From contig JAKMXF010000301.1 in the NCBI GenBank assembly GCA_024704765.1, forward strand, positions 337,961-401,960: a DNA stretch of 64,000 nucleotides, given 5' to 3'. Shown in pieces: positions 32,449-44,838 of this stretch. The notes under the pieces were generated by a model. It was given only the letters and a program-made list of their open reading frames with translations. It was not told the origin of the DNA and ran no database searches. Each line of letters opens with the position of its first letter. Position 1 is the stretch's first letter. A program made the position numbers and the translations under genes. The DNA is from Oopsacas minuta. Lineage: Eukaryota; Porifera; Hexactinellida; Lyssacinosida; Leucopsacidae.

Positions 32449-33929
32449 TTTATGAATACAATATTTTCAAATAAACCATGGATAATTTAAAAGATATGTA
32501 TTTGCCTGAATATACAACCTTTGAATAATCGTAGAAGGTTGTTCTAAGCAGCAAAAGAGGGTAATTCAATACACTGATTCCGAATTTAACACTTGAATTA
32601 GTACGGATGAAATCTTCAGTATTCCCTTCTATGAATATTGTTTAGTCACTGATAATCATTGCAAACATATTGAACATTCATATATTAAAAAGTACTGTGC
32701 GCATGTCCGTTAACTATTAAACAGCTAATTGAGGGTTTCTTTTTGAATAGAAGCCACTAACTATTCTTTTATCAATAGGAGTCACATTTCCATGGAATGC
32801 TATACTATTTAACACGAAATTACCTAATATACTTTTTACGCCATCCCAAGAAAGAAGTATACACTGAAATCTTTTACAAGAAGAGCTAACTATTCCAATA
32901 CTAGATCAATATATACATCTACTTGCTGATAAACAGAAGGCTTAGCCTTTGCAAGATTGCTCTGTAGTATTCATGTCAGATTTTGAAGTAAGCAATGGTA
33001 TGACACCTGCATGTAACTATAGTGCCCCTCGAGAATCCGAACCTGGTCAATCAGACAGAACCTAAATATTATACAGGTATATTGAATTCAACTGTGGACA
33101 AATCAATAATATTATATTACACTTCTTGGCAGCATTCCCGATTAATCCGTTAATTTGGTGGCTATAGCCACCAGAATTTTCCTTAAGCCCCAAAAATTTA
33201 GCTTAGTTATGTGAGGTGGTGGCTGAGTTTGCTACCATGTATTCAATTTTGTCGAGAGCCCCTTGGCAGCCTTGTAATCGTTTGCACACAACATTCGAAA
33301 AATATACTCCCAGGTCCTATAGTGTTTCAATTCATGTTTCAATTTCTAGGTGAAGTAATGTTGACCAAGAAAAAAGTTTGATCGAAACTTGTCTGATGAA
33401 ATGCTTAGCTTGTCATACGAATTCTTGCTCACATTACCAAGCATATGAATTGTGTTTGGAATTCCAAACCTTAAACAATTCCGAATCCAAATCGCATGCT
33501 GATAGTACTTACTACACATTAGGTCCAAATACAATTTTTTTATGAAGAATGGCTATCATTTGCCTATAAAAGAAAGAAATGAATTTGTATTGCGACAATT
33601 GTAGTAGTATATGTAAATAAAAGTTAACTCTACAGGCAATTATGGCAGAAAACAATGATCAGTTTCCCTTCCTCAGAAATCTCTTGATTATTCTGCCGTA
33701 TCTAAACAATATTTTCCTTTTAAACTTAGCCAGAACCAGGCTATTATATACAATGAACAATTAAGATGAGGATTATTTCTACCCCAAATCCTTCAACAAG
33801 ATATTTCGCATTGTGAGTAAGGACATAAATATGTTGCCAAAAGTCTGGTCGTAGCAAAAAGGGAATAATTATATACACAGAAAATGATGTCCCGATTTAA
33901 AAGAACATACAGGTACTTTATATACTATA
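32449..33929. other. Intergenic, no gene recognised
   Basis: About 1.5 kb of AT-rich sequence. No reading frame, repeat or transposon end that I can support. Confidence 0.45.
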
Positions 33930-35228
33930 CAGGGTGACAAATAAGTTCTGTCCCATATGTTTGATGAAGTGTAGTTCCTTACAAAAGAACCCGATTGAAC
34001 AGTGTAAGATAAGTACAATATATATAATTAAAGTATTAAAAGGCAATCTATACATTCTGAAGAAGCTAAAAGATTCTAGGCACAATGAAGAAAAATAGGG
34101 TGGCTATTGTTAATTTATATTTGCAAGGGAAAAGCCAAAGCGAAATATTAAAGATTCTCAATTCCCCAAGTCGCGCAGGAAATTGATATATCGTACTATT
34201 AAAAGATATAAGGACACTGGTAGTACCTCAGACAGGCAGAGAAGTGGACGTCCAACATCTGCGACCACTACCCAGAAGAGAAAGGTTATCCGTAATCGGA
34301 TTCAACGAAATCCGCAACGTTCGATGCGAAAAATGGCGCTAGAACTCAAAATATCAAGAGAATCGGTCCGAACAATTGTGAAGAGCGATATGGGCCTATT
34401 TTCTTACAAAAAGAGGAAGGTTCACTATATTTTGGCCCAAATTAAAGAAAAGAGACTAGCCAGTTGCCAAGCCTTACTCGCCCGGTTCGCAAGTTTTGTC
34501 CTGATGAAATTTTGTTATCGGATGAGAAATTATTCACGGTCGAGTAGGCGTACAATTGCAAACACGATCGAGTATTGTCCTCTTCTCCATCTTCCATACT
34601 ACAAGAGTATCGATGCGTCTAAAGAGTTCAGCATCCTCTGTCAGTGATGGTTTGGGCGGGATGTCCGCAAAAGGCCGTACCCCACTGGTTTTCATCCCAC
34701 CGGGCGTAAACTAAACGCTGTTAAGTATCAATAGTTGTTTTAGCCCAATAGTAAGAGGCCTTGGTAAGACCATGTTCAATAATCGTCCATTTTTATTCCA
34801 GCCAGACGGTGCGCCAGCCCACACAGTGAAAGTCAACCAACTGTGCTTACGAAACAATATCCCAGACTTCATCTCCAAGGATGAATGGCCTCCTTACAGC
34901 ACAGATCTCAATCCGATGGACTTCTCGTTGTGATCGATATTGGAGACAAATGCGTGCTCTACTTCTCAGGAGAGTATCAAGTCTCTAAGAACGTCTTTAT
35001 CCCGAGAATGGGCAAAAATCCCTCAGGAAAAGTTACGTACGACCGTCGAGTCCGTCCCTAAGCGGCTAAGAGCTGTCATCAAAAAGAAAGGGGGCTATAT
35101 TGAACAATTGAATATATTATGACTCTATATTTAGTTTGCTAAGTTATAGCATAATTTCAAGTCAATATCGTAGTTCATGGTTTAGTTATAGTAAATTTTC
35201 AAAGGGACAGAACTTATTTGTCACCCTG
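33930..35228 (+). mobile_element. Tc1/mariner-type element, maT-like (DD37D), nearly full length
   Basis: 1299 bp with perfect 25-bp terminal inverted repeats at 33930-33954 and 35204-35228, starting CAGGGTGACAAATAAG. The left flank is TA (33928-33929); the right flank now reads AA. The size is the normal 1.3 kb for the superfamily and the single interior gene runs left to right. Confidence 0.95.
34084..35122 (+). pseudogene. maT-type transposase, inactivated
   Basis: Begins MKKNRVAIVNLYLQGKSQSE at 34084, the first helix-turn-helix, then shifts frame near 34165 into IYRTIKRYKDTGSTSDRQRS and GRPTSATT, the typical paired HTH plus GRPR-like hook. The first catalytic aspartate region (near 34520) is scrambled. 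The second is clear in FQPDGAPAH (about 34800) and the third in STDLNPMDFSL, with exactly 37 residues between the two aspartates, the maT signature. An in-frame stop (TGA) follows directly after MDFSL. The C-terminus ends KKKGGYIEQLNIL at 35122. Several frameshifts and stops make it non-functional. Confidence 0.9.
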
Positions 35229-35711
35229 AATAATCTTTATTTGTCCTTTAATATTCAAGCTAGCTTATTTACTCAATTTTTAGTGTATACATCTACTTGT
35301 GAAGGAAGTTGTAAATGAACCTCTGTGTTTGAAGGAAATAAATATTTACTGCTGAATGCCAACAATAGCTATTTCTCCACTATGGAGTATTCTTTGAATA
35401 CAGCAAGTTTATGACGATGTCTCGGAATACACTACATGAATACATGAGTTATGTATTTTAGATACTTTTTGTTCGTTGGTTATGTACTCAATCGAATACC
35501 AAAATAACGAAAGAAATACATATCGATTGAAAGTGATCTATTACGGTCGGTAGTCATAATTATATAACCAATTAAATCAAATTCATTTTAGAAAGTTGAT
35601 CTGGTTACTTTTATTGTATTTAGAGCAAAGAATAATAAATTTGAGAGAATGGGGAGGGAACTCACCTTCAGTTATCATATACTACAGCATAGATGGAATG
35701 GGTAATTACGT
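35229..35711. other. Intergenic, nothing recognised
   Basis: About 480 bp of AT-rich DNA. A missing N-terminal exon of the gene that follows could lie here, but I see none. Confidence 0.4.
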
Positions 35712-37146
35712 ATGTTAGACTTTAATTATAAGACAAGCTATATTTGCCCATTATGCCAAGAAGCTCCAGAATTCTTAATTATGGATGGTATAACAATGGG
35801 GACAATTAAGGAACTCCCGAATACAGTTGAAGAATACCTGGAAGATCAGAGGTTATCATTTGTCCCATTATCAATCAGGGTATTGGTATCTGATCTAAAA
35901 ACCAGAAAATTCATCAAAAGTTACTATTCATTAGGATTGGGTGAAAGCGAGTTTCACACCATGATCAATTCTTTATAGTTTGAAGAAATTACAGAGTACA
36001 TTATTTACGCTAACAATGTAATTGATGAGGTCAATGTGATTAATCCGACTTATCCAAATGCTAAAGTTATCATGGAACTATTCTTCAGATCAGAACCAAT
36101 TTCTGACATTTTTCCTGTATCTATCCTTAGCGAGTGCGAGAAGAAAGCTATTGCTAGTCTCTCTTGTGGTAACCAAATTGATACATGTCTGCTTTATGAG
36201 ATTTTTGAAAAAATTCATACTCTAAAGCTATTCCTTAGCTCGTTTGGTGAAGTTCAAGAACAATGTACTACTAGTACAGGATTAACCCTTCATCCTATTC
36301 TTGCTGGTGTTCTAAGGGCTATTCTATCCAAAATTAAATTACTCAATAACTATAGAGAAGGACGGAAGACAGTAGAGGCTTCCCCATCAAGTGACACTCT
36401 AGATAAATACTTTCCAGCGATAACAAAACGTTATAGGTATTATATAATTGTATTCAACTATTCATTCAATATAATGCATCTGTTGAGAACATACTATAAA
36501 TCTTATAGTACAAACTTTCAAATATATTGTACCCTTAGATTTCCGATGTATGAAGATGATAACGAAGAGAAATATAAAGGATGTGCAAAATATATCCAAA
36601 ATATCAAAGGTTATCACCAGGACTGTTAGTTGTTGTTTGTAGACATAAAGTGTGCTATGGTTTCAAATACTTGTTAGTAAAGAATCTACAACTAGAGTGT
36701 TTAACCTACTCCTGACGTTGCTCAAAAATCCCTCTCATAGTATAATATACGACAATACTTGCAATCTGCACAACATATGTATCATCAAGTTAGAATTAAT
36801 ATACAAAATACGTACAGCCGTACACACATCTCTAAGATTTTTAACTTAATCTATGTAATGCTCTTAAAGTGCTAAGCATACGTACTTAGTAACATTATAT
36901 AATAATAACTTCAATATTATTATTAGGGAACCCAAACTTATAAAGGCTACTACATTCTTGGTTGATCACTTTCACTGCAAGGATCATTGCTGCAATCCAG
37001 CTTATTCTTTGAAGTCAGTGAAGAGTCAAGATTTCATGAGAATAAACTCACAAGTTTGCGAGCAGCTGTTCTCTACAGTAAGGAGAATAACCACCCAGGT
37101 ATCTTCAGTGCGGATCGAAAACATATTCTTGATACTGTTTGAATGA
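35712..37146 (+). pseudogene. HMGXB3/KDZ-like transposase-derived protein, decaying
   Basis: The first block has YICPLCQEAPEFLIMDG and GTIKELP, the cysteine/aspartate motif of the HMGXB3-like family associated with KDZ-type transposons. The frame continues through a TAG at 35976-35978 (same frame on both sides) to DKYFPAITKRYR. A plausible intron at 36437-36538 (AG-GTATTA...CCCTTAG) then leads to the next exon. The middle block, in shifted frames, has VCRHKVCYGFKYLLV and SHSIIYDNTCNLHNI, corresponding to the CPHG...YGF and IYDxAC motifs. After a second probable intron ending ATTATTAG at 36925, the last block reads FLVDHFHCKDHCCNPAYSL then INSQVCEQLFSTVRR. Motif order is complete; at least one stop and two frame changes suggest a recent pseudogene. 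Confidence 0.68.
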
Positions 37147-37319
37147 ACAAGAATTACCAAAACTAAACTGCTAGAAGCTAATACACTATTCATGAATAAT
37201 GAATAATGAATAAATTGTATTAAAATAACAAGTATACTTTATATTATCTTTACTAAATTCTTTTCGCTAATATAATTTTACAAATGAACAAGGAAACTTT
37301 CTGTGTAATATACTGTATG

Positions 37320-37846
37320 CCAACACATGGTTTGTGAAACCATTGGGTGCGAACTTGACAATTCACCATATTCTTGAAAGCGAACTCAGGTAGACGACCA
37401 ATACACCAAAGTCCAATTGTACATTCCAACTTCTTATTAACCTTTATCCGTTAACAGAATCTTTCAGAAATTGTAGGTAGGGGGTGATAATTTTTCAGAA
37501 ATAATGAAATTACGTAGGTGACGTCTCATATTGCCCTGGTTCCATCTCAATATACTTGATTCTAAACCATTCGCCAAAGCGATACTAACTACAATTGCAA
37601 AGACACCACAATCTGAAATACCTCTTTGTTGTTGTAACTCTTGAACTGTAACTTTTAAATCTTCAGTCTCGCTTCGATAAAGGGGTGCAAGTTGTATGTC
37701 CAGCCCTTCGCTTATACCCCGGGAAAATAACGAATTATATGCTGATATATTTCCTTCATCGTCAATCCTAGACACTTTCCAGTGTAATTTACCATCGTGG
37801 GGTGTATTTGAAAACAATTTAGTGCTGCTCCAACGAATTAGCGATC
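37320..37846 (-). pseudogene. Ulp1-like (C48) cysteine protease with PHD-like finger, relic
   Basis: The minus-strand exon starts after a good acceptor (TTTTATCTTATTAG) at 37846. It contains KLHWKVS and then VQELQQQRGISDCGVFAIV, the Gln...Cys catalytic end of the Ulp1 fold, followed by MRRHLRNF. Shortly downstream in another frame (about 37420-37330) are GLWCIGRLPEF, NMVNCQV and TQWFHKPCVG, a degenerate PHD finger of the kind that follows Ulp1 domains in transposon proteins. The catalytic histidine and aspartate would be in upstream exons that I could not find. It points towards the HMGXB3/KDZ-like gene and may belong to the same element. Confidence 0.65.
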
Positions 37847-40164
37847 CTAATAAGATAAAAGCAAGGTTGAAACCGCTCGAACCGAACATCAGGATTAATG
37901 AATAGTACAATAAACGAATACTGATATTCGGTTGGTAACAGAATATTGAACAATTTGCCAAATAATATTCGGTTGCAACCTTGGATAAAAGACATGCAAT
38001 TTGAAATCTCAAATATTTTTACAATGATAAAATAGGCAAAATAATAGATTTACCTTAGATAAAATAGTATCCTGGAATCCTTCAATTTCTGGAAAATCAT
38101 TCTTTATCAAAACCTAAACATAATTTCATAAGTAACCGAGTAAAAGATGTTTAGTTGTTTGTCTGTTGTTCGTAGTTATAGAAAGGATTTATGCTATTTT
38201 GAAGTTGAATTTTTCAATTCCAAGATGTTGGAAACGTACATTTATCATATTTACCAATAAAGTAAACAGAATTCTATAAAATTAGACAAATGTACTGAAT
38301 GCACTGAAACCTATTTTCACACTAATGAATTAATCATACAGTTGAACCTCTTTAATTCAAAGGAAGGTCAAAAACATTTGTTCATTTATCAGAAGTTCGT
38401 ACAAACGAAGATTCATTGTTTGTAAATATATTTTGTTTATATGAATAAAAGAAAACAAATAAGCCAAATCTCAACGTATAGTAGAAACTTGGTCTCAAAT
38501 GGCAATTTCGGGCCATCTAACTTGTGGTACCATTCATTGGTCGCAAACAAAATTTTCTGCCCTTCACCAAATTTTCAGGATTCATAGGGTAAAATTTCCC
38601 TTAATCAAAATATTATGCCGCTATTTCGAACGACTAGTTCCCCTTATGGAAAGACAGGCCTTGAACTTTAGGAAGTATATTCAAAATTAGCGAAACGAAG
38701 TCGGGGACGTAGGTAATAAATGATATTGAAATGTAATATAAAATAATCTTAGAGAGAACTTACCCCAATGGCATTGATAGCTGCATCACAAAGAAAGGTC
38801 TGTCACTCGATAGCTCTTTAAGACAGTCATTCCTTACTTTTTCGCCCAAAATTCTCAAAATGCGACATTTAATGGAATTAAAGCCTTTGCTGCTGATAAT
38901 CCTGCCATTGAAACTACAGATGTTTCCGAAAGAGACTGAGGTGAGGTGAAGGGTGAGTGATCGGGTTGCTATTCTGATATGGTAATTGGTGTTGAATGGA
39001 TCGATTCACCAAGATAGGGTGGAGACAATAGGCCTTTCTCGGGAGAAGTACTTCGAGATATTTGCACATCGGAATTCGCAGAGGAAAATGAATGATAAGT
39101 TGGATTATATATGCTTTCGTCATCCAAGTCTGAATCGAAATAATCTTCCTTTGATAAATGTAAAGGTGACATGTCTCTAAAACTATCAGATAGATCCGGA
39201 GAAAATATTCGCGCATCGATTTGATAACCGATAGCAAAGTAGTTTGCCCATTTCTTTGATTGCTTGGGAAATGGAATTTTCTTGGGCCAAAAATTTGGCG
39301 GAGTTCACTTTTTCCCCAAAATTACGTGGTTTTCCTACAAGTAAAATATGATATACGTATTACCAAATTATTACTTACTTGAGTATTACACAGCAATTTG
39401 TTTCAAACAGCAGTACATACCCTGTACCCACGGAATAACAACAAAGGGTGGCTTCCAAAACCAAGGGTAAGAAGAACAGGAAACTTACTATTCATCTTTT
39501 GAGTTCCCCATGATAAAATCTTTCTTAACGCATGGACATTATGTGTGTGTGGATCTTGTTTCATCAGGTCCATCATTTCATCTTCTTTATTATGATCTCG
39601 AACAACTGTTGAGTCTCCGAGCACAGAGCGTTCTAATGTTAATATTCACCAAATTAGTTCTTTAGTTTCAGCCACATGCTTCCGGTAAGTAACACTTCCC
39701 AAAACTGATAATTGTCCCCTCCAGGAGCAGACTACCCTTACGGATTCTCCCGTTACCTTTGTAAACGTTGCAATTGCTTTAGCTAATGGTCCCTAGCGTT
39801 GCCTTGGTAATACGAGGCATTTCAGTTAATTTGTACAAATTATAGTAAGAATTCTTCAGCTAGACTGGTAGAGTCTATAATTGAGTGGAATAACTGGGAT
39901 CTGAAAAGCAGTCAAATATAAAATAATCTGTATAATATACGCCTATTATGTACTCATGAATTCCTCCTGACTGAGTATTCTCGAATACTCGGGCAATTCA
40001 GTACAATTAGTCTATTATAAATGTGATGCAATGCGCATATTCAATAATAAATATTGATTACTCAGAAATACAAAACAGAATTATAAACTCAGGAAACAAA
40101 CATCGATCGGATCATGATAAACAAAATATGAAATTATGCATTCAGAGTTGCTACTCATAAATAA
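37847..40164. other. Intergenic or intronic, unrecognised frames
   Basis: Contains the ATTCGG repeat at about 37885-37990, a lone pogo-like end (CAGTTGAACCTCTTTAAT) at 38340-38357, and minus-strand open stretches at 39237-38914 and 39624-39403 (LGDSTVVRDHNKEDEMMDL). These could be further exons of the Ulp1-bearing gene; I cannot assign them. Confidence 0.4.
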
Positions 40165-42792
40165 CACTACGTAACACAATTTTTGTTTGGCTTCAATTTT
40201 TGATGTTCCCTTATGTTTTTTGCGTCGCTGAATTCAAAAATCGTGTTAGTTTTTCCATATCATCAATGCTTTTTGACGTATTTACACTTTTTGCTTTTTC
40301 CGAACAAGTTGTGTTGTTCATTATATGCAAATTTACCTACAGCTCTTGTAATAGATTTAAACACGTAGTGATGTGTTGATGAGTTAATTTGAACATGAAA
40401 ATCATTACCAAACAGTACATTGCTGATTACAAGTCCTAAAGAAAACAAAACGCACTCATGTTAGAGAGTTAAAATACTTCAAAAATGAACTGTTGAACGA
40501 GCTTTTCTTTTGTGACCAGAAATGTCTTCCCTTATCAAAAACCACATGTAATCGCCCATCATTGCACTGTCCCAGCGGCCCTGATACCGTCTTTCCATTA
40601 GCTGAATATCTTGGTGAAATCTCTCGCCATGTTCCTCGCTGAAATCCCCCAAATTTTCTTGAAAGAAGTCAAGATGAGAGCATAGAAAATGAAGTTTCAA
40701 CGACATGCGACATCCCATCTTTTGGTAGCTTGTGATCAGAGTATTCACTATCTCTTCATAATTAGGATCTTTGTTATTTCCTAAAAAGCCATTAACTACA
40801 CCACGAAATGCCTGCCATGCTTTTCTTTCTGTTTCGGTCATTTTACCCTCCAGGGTTCTTGACTTTAACATGGTGGTTATTTGGGGGCCAACAAATATTC
40901 CTCCCTTTAGTTTAGCATCTGATAATTTTGGAAACATTGCACGGATTTCTTGAAAAGCTTCTCCTTCAAAATCCAAAGCTTTAACAAATTGCTTTACTAA
41001 ACCTAGTTTTATATGAAGAGGTGGTAGTAAAACTTTTTCCCGGCATACAAGTGGCTCTTTGATGACATTGTACTTTCCTGGCATTAATTCTTTTCTTGGC
41101 GGCCATTGAATCTTCGAGTAGTGCTCTCCATCAGCTCTGCTGTTCCACAAACAAAGAAAACATGAGTATTTGGTGTAACCACCCTGCAGTCCCAACAAAA
41201 ACCCCAACATCTTAAAATCACCACAGAGCTGCCAGTTAAATTCAGCATAGTTTATTTTAAGCAGTAGTTGCTTGACATTTTCATAGTCTTCTTTCATTTG
41301 TATTGAATAAGCAAGTGGAATTGACGGATATTTGTTCCCATTATGAAGTAAAACTCCTTTAAGACTTTTGGTGGAACTGTCAATAAAAAGTCGCCACTGA
41401 GAAGGGTCATGTTCAATTCCAACAGCATCAAACAAACCATTCACATCTTTGCAATAGCACAGATCCTGTATTACATCAAAGTAAACAGAATAGTCCAAGT
41501 GCCTCTTCCTGTAAGCAGTTATTTTGCAATCATCACGCAGCAAATTCCACTCGCTTAATCTTGACGTCAATAGCTCTGCTGCAGATTTTGTTAGTTGCAG
41601 ATCTCGTATTAAGTCATCTAATTCTCTCTTAGAAGGATAATGACGATCTGCACTTGTTGATTGGAGATACTCCTCCTCAGCATCCGAAGTTTCACTTGAT
41701 ATCGAGTCTTCACATTCAGTATTAAACTCCAACTAAAATGACAAGAATAAAACACAAGATGCAGATTGTGGGTCACCCTTACAGCATATAAGCTAGCGTA
41801 GCCTTATATTATAAAACATAAAACTACTTACATTTGCTGGTGGTTTTGGAACTGGTAAAGTTTCACTATGAGGAACAGGTGCAATGGATGATGGTATACT
41901 TGGATAAGTCAGTGCTCTTCTTCCCTTAACCTTGCGGTACTTAGCAATATTTACCATACAAAAGTAACAATCATCATGATGGTTTTGTGGCTCTCTCCAA
42001 ACTCTTGGAATAGCAAATGGCATAACTCTAGCGGAACCCCTCAACCAAGCTTCAAGATTAGATCGACAGCTGCCACAAATCACATGTGGGGCCCAGGCCT
42101 TTTCCTGATCCCCAATGGACATCCCAAAATACAGTCTATACGCTTCCCAATACTTAGCTTCTTTTGATATTTTATTTGAAACATGTTTGTCACCAACATA
42201 ATATCCACAAACATAGCAAAATGAGTCAGGTGAATTCTTGCATTGTCTACTAGCCATTGCAATTTCTAAATTTGAAAAACACTAACTTAACGTAAGAACA
42301 ACCAGCAAGTTATTTCTGCCTCTCTGCTAAAGGCAGTTATACTTATGCTTATACTAGCTGCTGGTAGCTTATAGTATTAATATAAGTAAATACTTTCCAA
42401 GTGAAGGTACTGGATAGCAAATAAACTATACGCAAGAACGAAATTTCTAAGTTTTGCAATCCTACCCCAGCCTGGAATTCTGATGCTGTTTAAGCTGTGC
42501 ATTCGCAGACACTTTAAGTGTCTCCCAGAGCTTAAAAAGACAAGAGACAGTGAAGGGAGTGCAAAATGTTTGTTATCTTTATTGTTATAGCACAAAAGAT
42601 TTTGATTGTGACGTACGTTTTTGCTGGGTTGGCTAAGCGTGTAACCTGCTCATATAAATAGGCTTCCTGAAAGCTAACGATCGATGATAGAAAAAAACTA
42701 ATTGTATTTTCGGAATCAGCGCCTCAAAATTATCCATAAACAATCAAAATATCAAGCCAAACAAAGATTTCATAAAAATTTGTTACGTAGTG
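40165..42792 (-). mobile_element. DNA transposon with CACTA-type ends, apparently intact
   Basis: 2628 bp. The left end is CACTACGTAACA (40165-40176) and the right end is the inverse TGTTACGTAGTG (42781-42792). The flanking 3-bp duplication TAA is at 40162-40164 and 42793-42795. The inverted similarity continues inwards through AATTTTT and TTTGTTTGGCTT, with about 10 extra bases in the right arm. CACTA ends plus a 3-bp target duplication are the signature of the CACTA/EnSpm part of the CMC superfamily. A single two-exon gene with no visible lesions fills the minus strand. Confidence 0.8.
40479..42257 (-). CDS. Putative CACTA-like transposase, two exons
   Basis: Exon 1 is 42257-41832 and exon 2 is 41732-40479, with a 99-bp intron between them (GTAAGT...CATTTTAG). 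The join is in phase 0 and gives 559 residues. The N-terminus is a cysteine-rich DNA-binding-type region: CYVC at 14-17, CGSC at 61-64 and CYFC near 97-100. The C-terminal part, beginning DDLIRDLQLTKSAAELLTSR, belongs to a protein family I recognise as multicopy in arthropod and other animal genomes but usually left unnamed. Candidate catalytic acids are D260 in WRLFIDSS, D314 in LCGDFKML (followed by CFLC), and E in SEEHGERFHQD near 508, an arrangement like the DDE core with CxxC and H-x-x-H of CMC transposases. The assignment as transposase rests on the element ends and this layout. No stop or frameshift is seen. Confidence 0.82.
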
Positions 42793-42996
42793 TAATTAAT
42801 TTATTAATACACATGTGCACTAGCATAAGCGTAGAATTAGCCAAAGTAGGGAGGCTAGCTCCCCCACTTTACTAGAGGTCGATCTAGCCTCCCAGAACAA
42901 GAGGCTGGATCCACCAAGTAAATTTAAGGTAGCCGCATCATATACTCAATTGAATATAAACTAATGTTCCATTTGACATTAATCTTGATTAGAATT

Positions 42997-44344
42997 ATGG
43001 CTAAATTTATCCGAAGAGAGCCCAAAAGAGCACATACAGAAGAACCTATGGCTGACAGTCCATCTGATACCACGCTCTACGTTTCCCTTCCTACAATACC
43101 GAAAAAGAACTACTCGTATCAGAATCACTGGGAGGAGAAATATACCTGGCTCGTATACATTAAAGAGAAAGATCACGTGTTTTGTAGGCACTGCAAGTGG
43201 TTCAGTGAATCAGGGAAGAGGGTCGCCTCCAAGTTCGCCAAAACTACCTTTACATCGGAGGGTTTTTCAAACTGGAAAAAGGCCCTAGAAAAGCTAGCTA
43301 CATACGAGGCTAGTGATATGCATAAGGAGGCAGTCAGTGCGCATGCAATATTCATTGGACAAAGGCAGGGGATTGATGCAGTACTATTTTCGAAGGCAGC
43401 AACAGAAAGTTGTCGCTAGGGAAGCAATGAAGGTCATTTTCGATACTTCTAAGACTATGGCCAGACAAGCAATAGCATTCAGGGGACATACCGAGGTAGA
43501 TTCTAACTTCTATCAAATCATGCGACTAGTTGTCCGTAGTGGCAGTCCTGGTTAGAGAAAAAGTATGACTGGAAAAGCCCGGAGTCTCAGAATGGAATAC
43601 TGAAGGTGCTGTACAGGGGGGTGATGGCTGTCCTGCTAGACTCGATTAAATGTTCTCCAGGAGGGCTCTTTGCAGTTATGGTAGACGATACTACAGATAT
43701 ATCTAATGTAGAACAGATGAGTTGTGTTTGAGATACGTGAAGGATGATTTAACCGTGTCAGAAATCTTCCTAGGTTTCATTGAGACTCCAAGTACCACTG
43801 GAGGTATAAACAGTTACGTGATTCACTAAATGCTCTGGGACTGTCTCTAGACCAGTGCAGGGGACAGGATATGATGGGGCCTCAAATATGATTGGCTGCT
43901 AAAGGGACTGGCTACTAGGGTATCGAACGACCTCCATTGGCTGTATTCAGCTACTGTAATGGTCATATGCTAAATCTAATTGTTCAAGACGCTTGTAAAG
44001 AACCTCACACCGTTAAGGCCTTAGATTTATTGTGTGCTGTAGTGAACTTCGTTAAGGATTCTCCAAAGCGTGAAGCATCCTTCGCTAGCTTTTCAAGACT
44101 GGAAGAACACAGTGGGTCGGTTGGGTTGAGACCTTTATGTTCAACTCGGTGGGTTTGTAGGGAACCAGCTCTGAAATCATTTGTACATAATTACGAAAGG
44201 CTAATGAAGTGGTTTGCTGAGCTGACGACTGCAGGATGTGCCTCTGACAAAAGGGTTTCCCTAGGATACCTCAATTCTTTTCGGAAATTTAAAAATTACT
44301 TCACCATTCTTCTACTGCAAAAGATATTCACAACGGTACAATGA
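42997..44344 (+). pseudogene. hAT transposase relic, ZNF862-like (TTF-type finger)
   Basis: Starts MAKFIRREPKR at 42997. The N-terminal TTF-type zinc finger is clear: FCRHCKWF, TTFTSEGFSNWKKALEKL, then H. A frameshift near 43380 leads to the MQYYFRRQQQKVVAREAM block, then decayed sequence with VMVDDTTDISN-like text near 43680 in shifted frames. Next is the YCNGHMLNLIVQDACKEP block (about 43950), followed by LRPLCSTRWVCREPALKSF (about 44130), both standard for this hAT group. Sequence after 44344 no longer matches, so the dimerisation domain is lost. It starts 200 bp from the CACTA-type element. Confidence 0.82.
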
Positions 44345-44836
44345 ACCCATTTGGCCATCCAGAAACCGAATTTAAGTATCACAAAATGCACAGAGAAAAC
44401 GATTCAGTAATATAGTGTAGGGAATTTTACAAATTCTCGCAAACTAAACTAATTATTGGAAGAGTCCGCTGTTTGTAATTTGGTAACGTTGCCAGTTAAT
44501 ATTGTACCTTACTAATATTACCTATCATAAAATTTCACTTGGAATGGTGGGTAATTATCGGGACGCACGGCATGATAAACAAGTATTTCGCGTACTCTGG
44601 GTTTGTCTACAGAGAAAGCGAGAGCCCGTGGCATATTCCACTTCTGTCACGTGCATAATTCAGCACTGAGGAACATCACTGAATAAAGTTTTCATTTATT
44701 TAGCCATTCTCCCAGTCGAAAAAGAAAGAGTTAACGTAATGATAAGACTATTGGGGTGTGCCACATTCTATATCATAATATCGGTAACTGAGATATGCTA
44801 AATATCCCAAAAAGATTTAGATAATGAAATGTAATA
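44345..44836. other. Intergenic, nothing recognised
   Basis: About 490 bp between the hAT relic and Tigger copy B. No clear hAT terminus found. Confidence 0.4.
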
Positions 44837-44838
44837 TA

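Noticed and set aside
38340-38357. pogo-like terminus CAGTTGAACCTCTTTAAT, with a similar word at about 29459
   Set aside because: No inverted partner at a sensible distance in either case, so no element can be drawn.
44345-44836. Possible remaining C-terminus of the ZNF862-like hAT
   Set aside because: No frame gives the hAT dimerisation motif; sequence looks unrelated.
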